DNA from: an uncultured Austwickia sp.
GTDB taxonomy: Bacteria > Actinomycetota > Actinomycetes > Actinomycetales > Dermatophilaceae
Direction of reading: 5' to 3'
NCBI GenBank assembly: GCA_934678955.1
Contig: CAKUSI010000224.1
Location: forward strand, 1 to 6,404
DNA length: 6,404 nt
How positions within the stretch are numbered: position 1 is the first letter of the stretch; each line of letters opens with the position of its first letter. Below, piece by piece: positions 1-4,589 of the stretch. The notes below the pieces were generated by a model that was given only the letters and a program-made list of their open reading frames with translations, searched no databases and was not told the origin of the DNA. The translations under genes were made by a program, and so were the position numbers.

Positions 1-337
1 GTCTGGGCCGTGTCTCAGTCCCAGTGTGGCCGGTCACCCTCTCAGGCCGGCTACCCGTCGTCGCCATGGTAGGCCATCACCCCACCATCAAGCTGATAGG
101 CCGCGAGCCCATCCCCCACCAAAAAATCTTTCCACCCACACCCATGCAGGCGCAGGTCATATCCAGTATTAGCCCCGGTTTCCCGGAGTTATCCCAAAGA
201 GGGGGGCAGGTTACTCACGTGTTACTCACCCGTTCGCCACTCATCCACCCCAGCAAGCTGGAGCATCAGCGTTCGACTTGCATGTGTTAAGCACGCCGCC
301 AGCGTTCGTCCTGAGCCAGGATCAAACTCTCCACAAA
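1..337 (-). rRNA. rrs: 16S ribosomal RNA, 5' part (continues beyond the left edge)
   Basis: Read on the minus strand, this holds the universal 16S 5' landmark AGAGTTTGATCCTGGCTCAG (complement of 311-330), then the conserved CATGCAAGTCGAACG block, the GAGTGGCGAACGGGTGAGTA block and, at the left edge, the ACTGGGACTGAGACACGG block. It therefore covers roughly the first 335 bases, including variable regions V1 and V2. The mature 5' end is placed about 7 bases before AGAGTTTGAT by analogy with E. coli and is approximate. The V1/V2 sequence looks actinobacterial, most like Micrococcales. The rest of 16S, and presumably 23S and 5S, lie to the left of the window. Confidence 0.97.
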
Positions 338-455
338 AAACCAAAAAAAGCAAAATCCCAGCAACAAACCAACCAAACCCCCAACACCCACCCCCCAACC
401 ACCACACCACAAAAACACAGCACAGCAGCAGAAAGACAGACACCAGGAGCCAGAA
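331..455 (-). other. GT-rich 16S leader segment lacking adenine
   Basis: This is the transcribed leader just upstream of mature 16S. On the plus strand positions 331-419 are A or C except at 350, 356 and 361, and 357-455 contain no T. The leader RNA is therefore almost pure G and U and free of A for 99 bases. It can form few Watson-Crick pairs with itself. Presumably it is a single-stranded spacer where processing enzymes or antitermination proteins act. GU-rich leaders at this place are, from memory, common in related actinobacteria; the function here is inferred. Confidence 0.6.
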
Positions 456-495
456 TTGACTTGAAACCAACAAACAATTGGCATCGATCAAAAAA

Positions 496-523
496 TGGCA
501 CGCTGTTGAGTTATCAAGAATCG
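496..523 (-). promoter_or_regulatory. Conserved boxA-like antitermination motif of the rRNA leader
   Basis: The minus strand reads GATTCTTGATAACTCAACAG followed by CGTGCC. This closely resembles the actinobacterial rRNA leader element (TTGAGAACTCAATAGTGTG in mycobacteria), which contains the boxA signal bound by NusB/NusE to prevent premature termination of rRNA transcription. It lies about 160 bases upstream of mature 16S, after both candidate promoters, as expected. The role is by analogy. Confidence 0.75.
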
Positions 524-578
524 GATACCATCGCGATCCCCAGGAATTTCTCTCCCGGTTCACCGTGGCGACTTGTAG

Positions 579-608
579 AAGTTATCTGAGCCGCTACTGC
601 AGTGTCAA
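579..608 (-). promoter_or_regulatory. Candidate proximal rRNA promoter
   Basis: A perfect -35 TTGACA (complement of 603-608) is followed 18 bases later by TAACTT (complement of 579-584), which fits the actinobacterial TANNNT -10. GATAAC at 16-base spacing is an alternative. A start near 572 would give a leader of about 235 bases containing the boxA-like motif. The match is by eye. Confidence 0.55.
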
Positions 609-616
609 ATCCAGTG

Positions 617-650
617 CTTATGTATGCCTCGCTCGCGAGCCGTACATAAG
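617..650. repeat. 34-bp dyad between the rRNA promoters
   Basis: CTTATGTA at 617-624 is the exact reverse complement of TACATAAG at 643-650, and the inner sequence continues the symmetry around CTCGCGAG. Fourteen of 17 positions match between the half-sites. It lies about 9 bp upstream of the proximal promoter's -35 and directly abuts a TTGACG (complement of 651-656), which has no fitting -10. It could be a protein-binding site or a cruciform-forming element; no known operator was recognised. Confidence 0.6.
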
Positions 651-772
651 CGTCAACAACAAAACATTTCGAATTGGAGCGACAGCTCTGCCTAGGAAGA
701 TGTTGTCGTCGGGATTCGGCCTGCAAGTTCCTCCGGATGCACGATCACTCCGAAGGGTTAGCGGCCTGTGGC

Positions 773-801
773 AATGTAGTCGCCTGGTTCGGCTTGGTCA
801 A
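773..801 (-). promoter_or_regulatory. Candidate distal rRNA promoter
   Basis: TTGACC (complement of 796-801, 5 of 6 to the -35 consensus) and TACATT (complement of 773-778, 4 of 6 to TATAAT and fitting TANNNT) are 17 bases apart, the optimal spacing. It points towards the 16S gene from about 60 bases beyond the stop of the upstream minus-strand gene. Together with the proximal promoter it would give the tandem arrangement usual for rRNA operons. Start near 766. Confidence 0.5.
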
Positions 802-860
802 ATCCAGACCGGCACCGCGCTGGGCAACCTCCCAAACGTACCTCGGGGCGGGCCGGCTGG

Positions 861-1451
861 TCAAGCTGGAGAGACGGCTGCTTCTGTGCGCTGCAGGAGA
901 CGCTCCAGCGCTTCGAGCTGTGTCCACGCCGCCGCGACCATCGCGCGGACCCCCGGGGACTCCTCATCCAGACGCCAGGAGCTCGCGCCATCGGGCGACC
1001 AGGTGCCCGCGCCGGGTCCGCGCGGGGTGGATCGCAGCACCTGCTGGGCCGAGTCGACGCGGTGCAGCACCTGGGTGGCCTGGCCGGTCTCGGCCACCAT
1101 GAGGCGGTGGCGTGCGCTCGGAACGGGCCACAGCATCCGCACCTGCACGCGACGCCGGTCCTCGACGCTCGACGAGTCGTTGGACCTGGCACCGGGCGGC
1201 GGGTCCCACAGGTGCACCGTCAGATAGCGAGCGGACTCGGCCAGGCCGTCGAGTTCCTGCACGCTGCGGTCGACCTGGCGTTGGAGGTGGCGCAGTTCCT
1301 GCTGACCGTACTGTCCGTTCGCCACACTCCGGGCGATCCGCTCGATTCGCTCCAGACCGGCCCCGAAGTCGCTCAGCGAGCGGGCCGCGCGCTGCTCAAG
1401 CCGCTCGTCCGGCTCGATCGCGGCGCCTTGCCGCGCAACGCTTTCCGCCAC
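861..1451 (-). CDS. Flagellin-like protein lacking terminal D0 helices (196 aa)
   Basis: Start choice: GTG at 1451 has a GGGAGG ribosome site 6 bases upstream. The frame is open to an ATG at 1652, but that ATG lies inside the candidate promoter's -10, and the extra 67 residues look like nothing. Residues 27-84 align without gaps to residues 83-140 of the flagellin encoded just upstream, 17 of 58 identical by hand count, including the NxxYG and LDGxA motifs and the Y-x-T-x-x-L-x-D strand. An ARQ at 6-8 matches flagellin 61-63 with one gap. A VQV at 102-104 sits where flagellins have FQVG. Residues 125-144 (L-x-R-V-D-x-A) resemble the start of the flagellin C-terminal domain. There is no D0 helix at either end, no signal peptide and no membrane segment. 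It may be a D1-only flagellin relative (modulator, chaperone-like or minor protein) or a decaying paralogue; no function is established. Confidence 0.6.
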   Translation of the reverse strand: MAESVARQGAAIEPDERLEQRAARSLSDFGAGLERIERIARSVANGQYGQQELRHLQRQVDRSVQELDGLAESARYLTVHLWDPPPGARSNDSSSVEDRRRVQVRMLWPVPSARHRLMVAETGQATQVLHRVDSAQQVLRSTPRGPGAGTWSPDGASSWRLDEESPGVRAMVAAAWTQLEALERLLQRTEAAVSPA

Positions 1452-1457
1452 TGGTCG

Positions 1458-1463
1458 CCTCCC
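1458..1463 (-). promoter_or_regulatory. Ribosome binding site fixing the GTG start at 1451
   Basis: GGGAGG on the minus strand lies 6 bases before the GTG at 1451. It is the strongest Shine-Dalgarno match seen upstream of this reading frame, and so decides the start of the flagellin-like gene. Confidence 0.6.
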
Positions 1464-1480
1464 TGTTTCGCGCAGTATCA

Positions 1481-1538
1481 CCGTACGAAAGTCGCCTGCA
1501 CGAACGTCGCACCGCGCGAGTGTCGCCCGTACGAACGC
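1481..1538 (-). repeat. Four tandem degenerate 15-16-bp repeats
   Basis: Plus-strand copies with a common pattern CCGTACGAANGTCGC begin at about 1481, 1497, 1512 and 1527: CGTACGAAAGTCGC, GCACGAACGTCGC, CGCGCGAGTGTCGC and CGTACGAACG. The period is 15-16 bp. Looser relatives (TTCGAGCGCCGC, TTCGAATCC) occur at about 1553 and 1574. The array lies between the predicted transcription start and the ribosome site of the flagellin-like gene, so it would be in its 5' untranslated RNA or act as a binding array. No known operator was recognised. Confidence 0.5.
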
Positions 1539-1599
1539 CCTGCGCCGCGACCTTCGAGCGCCGCGGCCCGACATTCGAATCCATTGGCGCACAATGACG

Positions 1600-1619
1600 G
1601 CGGCCCTCAGCCGGGCCAC
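1600..1619 (-). other. Small hairpin in the 5' leader of the flagellin-like gene
   Basis: GCGGCCC (1600-1606) and GGGCCAC (1613-1619) can pair, with one G-U pair, across a 6-base loop. It lies about 20-40 bases beyond the candidate transcription start. In GC-rich DNA such a stem may be chance. Confidence 0.3.
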
Positions 1620-1640
1620 GGCGGCGGCATCGTCCCGTCC

Positions 1641-1667
1641 CCATCGGCCCATGCAGGGGCCAGCTGA
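1641..1667 (-). promoter_or_regulatory. Candidate sigma-28-type promoter of the flagellin-like gene
   Basis: The minus strand carries TCAG (complement of 1664-1667), 15 bases, then GCCGATGG (complement of 1641-1648). The flagellar sigma-28 (FliA/SigD) consensus is TAAA-N15-GCCGATAA. The same arrangement, CTCARCTG-N10-GGGCCGATGGGG, occurs upstream of the flagellin, with 19 of the 20 named positions identical. The predicted start lies near 1634, giving a leader of about 180 bases. It begins about 40 bases past the flagellin stop codon. Confidence 0.5.
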
Positions 1668-1707
1668 GGCGCCACGGTCGAAAGGCCCGTCAGACCGGTC
1701 GGTGTTC

Positions 1708-3198
1708 CTAGGCGTTCTTCGGTGGAGCGGAGGCGACCGCGTTCACCGCCGGGACGGCGGGTTCTGCCCGACGCGTGCCGCCTCCCCCGTTCCCGCCGGG
1801 TGCGCCACTCGCCGAAGCGGACGCCGGTCCCGGCGGGGAGGCGGCGGAGGCTCCCGCTGCCGCAGAGGCCACCGTGGGGAGCGAGCCCAGAAGGAGGGCG
1901 ACCACCTCGAACTGCGCCTGCGTCGCATGAGTCAACGCCATGGCGCCCGCCTCCCCCGCCGCCTGCAGGCGGATCAGCCGGCTCGCCTCGGCCGCGACGT
2001 CCACGTCGCGAATACGCCCCTGAGCTGCGGCCAGGTTCAGCTGCGAGACGTCCAGGAACTGCATCTGGCGGAGCAGAGCGTTCTCCGCGACGCCCACCCC
2101 GGCGCGCCGCTCGTTCAGCAGCGCGATGGCTTCGTCGATACGCGTCAGGGCTTCCCCCGCCTCCTCGACCGTGCGCACTGAGATCGTCGCGAGCGACCCC
2201 GTGGCGGAAGCCTGCGTCGTCTCGGTCGGGCTCGACGCGGGCGCCGCCGGAGCCGCCGATGCCGGTGGGGCGGGCTGGCTCTGCGTCACCGTGCGGGTGA
2301 GCGTGAAGCCGCCGGACTGGTCGTTCCCAGGAGTCCGCCATAGGCGGGCATCCATCGTGACGCTGCCGCCCGCGGCAAACGTGACGAGAAAGCCGTTGTT
2401 GGTGTAGCTCCCCACGACCGAGCCCGACGCGTCACCCGCGTAGACCGTCCCACCCTGGACCCAGTACGTGCCGGCCACGGGGTCGCCCGTGAACGAGACC
2501 ACGTTCTTCGCCTTCGACCCGCTGAAGGAGGCCACGGAATAGGTCACCGTCTCGACGGGCGATGGAGCGGTGGAATCGGAAGGTGCCGTCGGGTTCGACG
2601 CAGGGTCCGTCGGGGCAGTCGGCGGCGCGGCCGAAGGTGCGGGCTCCGCAGGGGCGGGCGTGGCGGCGAAGGTGCCCCCGGCGCCCAGCCCCAGGTGCTC
2701 TCCCGCCGCACCTGCAAGCGAGACCGTGTATGAATGATCGCGGCCCGCGCCGACCTGGAAGGACCACGCGGAGCGGGAACCATCCAGCAACCGCATCGTG
2801 TTGTATTGGGTGTTCCTCGCGATACCGTCCAGAGACTCCAGCGCGTGCTGCAGCATCTCCTGCATGACGGCCCGCTGGCTCGCCCCGTACGTCCAATTGC
2901 CGGCCTGCACCGCGATGACCCGCATCCGCTGCAACAACCCCATGCTCTCGGACAGCGCCGAGTCGACCACGCGCAGCAGGTTGACGCCGTCCTGGACGTT
3001 CTGCTGCGCCTGACGGGCCCCCAGCATCTGCGCCCGCATGCCTTCCGCGATGGCGAGACCCGCGGCGTCGTCCACGGCCGAGTTGATCCGCATCCCCGAC
3101 GACAGGCGGGCCATCGAGGTCTGCATCTGGTCCATCTGGGCGCGCCAGATCTGCAGCCCGACGCGACGCGAGAAGTCGCCGTCGCTACCGATCCTCAT
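1708..3198 (-). CDS. Flagellin with inserted surface domain and C-terminal extension (496 aa)
   Basis: This is the structural subunit of the flagellar filament, exported through the flagellum and polymerised at the tip. The ATG at 3198 has AGGAGTG (complement of 3204-3210) 5 bases upstream and gives an N-terminal domain of normal length. Residues 1-160 are the flagellin N-terminal domain: RLSSGMRINSAVDDAAGLAI at 31-50, LLQRMRVIAVQA at 88-99, LLDG at 137-140, FQVG at 147-150. Residues 345-438 are the C-terminal domain: ALTRIDEAIALLNERRAG at 350-367, RIRDVDVAAEASRL at 395-408. Between them, Pro/Ala/Ser/Thr linkers (about 178-215 and 308-330) flank a strand-rich domain of some 90 residues. The extreme N-terminus (MRIGSDGDFSRR) departs from the usual MxINxN pattern. 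Flagellins normally end near residue 438 (LLLG); here about 58 Ala/Pro/Gly/Ser-rich residues follow. No other standard flagellar gene adjoins it, so it may be a solitary or secondary flagellin. Confidence 0.93.
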   Translation of the reverse strand: MRIGSDGDFSRRVGLQIWRAQMDQMQTSMARLSSGMRINSAVDDAAGLAIAEGMRAQMLGARQAQQNVQDGVNLLRVVDSALSESMGLLQRMRVIAVQAGNWTYGASQRAVMQEMLQHALESLDGIARNTQYNTMRLLDGSRSAWSFQVGAGRDHSYTVSLAGAAGEHLGLGAGGTFAATPAPAEPAPSAAPPTAPTDPASNPTAPSDSTAPSPVETVTYSVASFSGSKAKNVVSFTGDPVAGTYWVQGGTVYAGDASGSVVGSYTNNGFLVTFAAGGSVTMDARLWRTPGNDQSGGFTLTRTVTQSQPAPPASAAPAAPASSPTETTQASATGSLATISVRTVEEAGEALTRIDEAIALLNERRAGVGVAENALLRQMQFLDVSQLNLAAAQGRIRDVDVAAEASRLIRLQAAGEAGAMALTHATQAQFEVVALLLGSLPTVASAAAGASAASPPGPASASASGAPGGNGGGGTRRAEPAVPAVNAVASAPPKNA

Positions 3199-3256
3199 CG
3201 CGTCACTCCTTTGACACGTACCACGACACGCACCACGCGCCATCCATGGCGTGCGC

Positions 3257-3270
3257 CCGACCGTCGTCGG
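3257..3270. repeat. Direct repeat copy 1 of CCGACCGTCGTCGG
   Basis: A 14-bp sequence with CCGAC and GTCGG arms around CGTC. An identical copy lies at 3315-3328, exactly 58 bp away. Both lie in the predicted 5' untranslated region of the flagellin. The arms make it operator-like, but no regulator is recognised. Confidence 0.5.
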
Positions 3271-3314
3271 GTGGGGCTCTTCGCACCCGACATGGCGCGG
3301 GTGGGGTGTGGGGG

Positions 3315-3328
3315 CCGACCGTCGTCGG
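3315..3328. repeat. Direct repeat copy 2 of CCGACCGTCGTCGG
   Basis: Identical to the copy at 3257-3270 and directly adjacent to the perfect hairpin at 3330-3351. The flanks of the two copies differ, so the repeated unit is the 14-mer itself. Confidence 0.5.
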
Positions 3329-3329
3329 C

Positions 3330-3351
3330 ATGAGGCCCACTCCGGCCTCAT
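3330..3351. other. Perfect 8-bp hairpin at the predicted start of the flagellin mRNA
   Basis: ATGAGGCC (3330-3337) and GGCCTCAT (3344-3351) pair perfectly across a 6-base loop. The predicted start of the sigma-28-type promoter falls near 3350, so the hairpin would form the very 5' end of the flagellin mRNA, where it could protect against degradation. It could instead be an operator, or a terminator for upstream transcription, though no run of U follows. Confidence 0.5.
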
Positions 3352-3356
3352 CCGCC

Positions 3357-3383
3357 CCATCGGCCCGTCGGCTGCGCAGTTGA
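3357..3383 (-). promoter_or_regulatory. Candidate sigma-28-type flagellin promoter
   Basis: The minus strand has TCAA (complement of 3380-3383), exactly 15 bases, then GCCGATGG (complement of 3357-3364), compared with TAAA-N15-GCCGATAA for FliA/SigD. It lies about 160 bases before the flagellin ATG. The matching promoter upstream of the flagellin-like gene supports it. GCCGAT alone is not rare in GC-rich DNA; the shared spacing and flanks carry the weight. Confidence 0.55.
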
Positions 3384-3393
3384 GCGCGCACCC

Positions 3394-3439
3394 TGACGTG
3401 GCGGGCGGTGCCGACCGCTCCAAGACGCCGGCCACGTCA
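3394..3439 (-). terminator. Nested inverted repeats, possible terminator of the ABC operon
   Basis: TGACGTGGC (3394-3402) and GCCACGTCA (3431-3439) form a perfect 9-bp stem. Inside it GGGCGGT (3403-3409) and ACCGCTC (3414-3420) form a second stem (one G-U pair) with a 4-base loop. In the minus-strand RNA this begins about 20 bases after the XRE stop codon and ends just before the flagellin promoter. There is no U-tract, as is frequent for actinobacterial terminators. A regulatory role at the DNA level is an alternative. Confidence 0.45.
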
Positions 3440-3447
3440 TGACGCGC

Positions 3448-3460
3448 TGACCCCGGGTCA
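3448..3460. repeat. 13-bp palindrome covering the XRE stop codon
   Basis: TGACCC, one base, GGGTCA: a perfect 6-bp inverted repeat whose right end is the stop codon of the regulator. A second perfect palindrome, CGTCATGACG, lies at 3435-3444. These may belong to the terminator region or be chance. Confidence 0.35.
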
Positions 3461-3691
3461 GGGACTCGGGCTCCCGATGCGGGGGAAGGGCTCGGTCGAG
3501 AACACGACCTCGACCGGCACCTCGAAGAACGCGGCGATGCGCAACGCCACGTGCAGGCTCGGCGCATACTCGCCTCGCTCGAGGTAACCGATCGTCTGGT
3601 AATGGACTCCCAACGCCTCGGCGAGCTGCCGCCGCGACACCCCGCGCTCGGTCCGCAAGACGGCGATCCGGTTGTGCACTTGGTCGGCCAT
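3458..3691 (-). CDS. Small XRE-family helix-turn-helix regulator (77 aa)
   Basis: This is a cytoplasmic DNA-binding protein made almost wholly of one XRE/Cro-type (HTH_3) domain. Residues 6-60 show the standard pattern: N-R-I-A-V-L-R-T-E-R at 7-16, R-R-Q-L-A-E-A-L-G at 20-28 (first HTH helix), Q-T-I-G-Y-L-E-R-G-E at 32-41 (recognition helix and turn), then P-S-L-H-V-A-L-R-I-A-A-F-F-E-V-P at 44-59. There is no ligand-binding or oligomerisation domain, like the many 65-80-residue regulators beside transporter genes in Gram-positive bacteria. The ATG lies 4 bases after the permease stop codon, so it is the third gene of the ABC operon. Autoregulation through the paired operators upstream of the ATPase is a reasonable inference, not shown by the sequence. 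Confidence 0.88.
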   Translation of the reverse strand: MADQVHNRIAVLRTERGVSRRQLAEALGVHYQTIGYLERGEYAPSLHVALRIAAFFEVPVEVVFSTEPFPRIGSPSP

Positions 3692-3695
3692 CCGC

Positions 3696-4589
3696 TCAGT
3701 ACCCCTTGGCCATCACGCGATCCCGGGCCGCGGCGACCTCGGAGCCGGATTGGCGGCGCGCCATGCGTGAGAGCGCGAGCGGCGCCAGCAGGAGACCGAT
3801 CACGGACCACGCGCCCAACACGCCCACCGTCTCGAGGACCCGCCAGGACTGCCCGATCTCCAGCGCCACCGCGTCTTGCGGGAGGAAGGCGGACCGCATA
3901 CCGAGCCCGATCCAGTACGGCGGGAGCGCCTGCGCCAGGTAGTGCAGCCAGGTCGGCAGAGCGGCCAGCGGGTAGAAGACCCCGGAGATCGCGAAGCTGC
4001 CGTAGACGAAGATGCTGGCCCAGCCGAAGGCGGCGACGTCGCGCACCAACGCCCCGAACACGGCCCCGGCGGGCAGGACCGCGCACAAGCCCAGCACGCT
4101 GACCCAGCCGAAGGTCACCCAGCCGCCGATCCCCTGGGGGACCGCGTCGCCGAAGACCAACGCAGCGGCCAGCACGAACGCCAGAATCGGCACGAACGTG
4201 GTCCCCAGGGCGAGCAGTACGTTGCCCAGCAAGTGGCTGCGAATCCCAAGCGGCGTGGCCTTGGCGCGCAGCAGCGTTCCGTCCTCCCGCTCGGTGATGA
4301 GCTGGCCCGCGACGGCCATGAAGCCGCTGCTCACGAGGCTCATCACGAGGATCCCCGGCACACCGAGCTGCGCCAGGCTGATCTCGCTGCCCATCACGGA
4401 CTGGCCGCGCAGGAACCAGAGGACCGCAAGACCGATGGCGGGGAAGAGGATCCAGGACAGCGCGCTCCAGCTGAACAGCTGGACCCGCAGTTCGATCCGC
4501 GCTTGCCGCAGCGCACCGCCCAGCACCGCGCCCGTGGCGGTGCGGGGACCCCGTCCCCCCGACGCGCTCGTGGCCTTTGACCCGTTCAT
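3696..4589 (-). CDS. ABC-2 type transporter permease (297 aa)
   Basis: This is the membrane half of an ABC exporter, working with the ATPase encoded just before it. Six hydrophobic segments are visible at about 39-60, 76-98, 119-145, 157-182, 190-211 and 253-275, as in the ABC2_membrane (DrrB/NodJ-like) family. After the second comes the family's conserved cytoplasmic E-R-E-D-G-T-L-L-R-A-K (100-110, ExGTxxR type), and F-Y-P-L-A-A-L-P at 205-212 matches the family's conserved region in the fifth segment. The length is typical. Its ATG overlaps the ATPase stop codon (ATGA, 4586-4589), pointing to translational coupling, and GGAGGGG lies 5 bases upstream. The substrate cannot be told; family members export drugs, polyketides, lipids or peptides. 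Confidence 0.9.
   Translation of the reverse strand: MNGSKATSASGGRGPRTATGAVLGGALRQARIELRVQLFSWSALSWILFPAIGLAVLWFLRGQSVMGSEISLAQLGVPGILVMSLVSSGFMAVAGQLITEREDGTLLRAKATPLGIRSHLLGNVLLALGTTFVPILAFVLAAALVFGDAVPQGIGGWVTFGWVSVLGLCAVLPAGAVFGALVRDVAAFGWASIFVYGSFAISGVFYPLAALPTWLHYLAQALPPYWIGLGMRSAFLPQDAVALEIGQSWRVLETVGVLGAWSVIGLLLAPLALSRMARRQSGSEVAAARDRVMAKGY

Noticed and set aside
222..589. ORFs over the 16S 5' end and leader
   Set aside because: They lie across rRNA and its low-complexity leader; their Trp/Gly/Val-rich or Pro/Thr-rich products reflect the GT/AC bias.
651..656. TTGACG as a third rRNA promoter -35
   Set aside because: No TANNNT element lies 16-19 bases downstream; the nearest, TACATA, is 26 bases away and is part of the dyad.
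1452..1652. N-terminal extension of the flagellin-like gene to an ATG at 1652
   Set aside because: The extra 67 residues are Arg-rich and match no part of flagellin. The ATG lies inside the candidate -10, and the GTG at 1451 has a much better ribosome site.
478..1667. Plus-strand ORFs opposite the flagellin-like gene and leader
   Set aside because: They are Arg/Ala/Pro-rich frames typical of antisense GC-rich DNA, without ribosome sites or motifs.
3203..3391. Small minus-strand ORF (62 aa) between flagellin and XRE genes
   Set aside because: It has no recognisable motif, overlaps the candidate promoter and hairpins, and its coding sequence is the repeated 14-mers and GC-rich leader.
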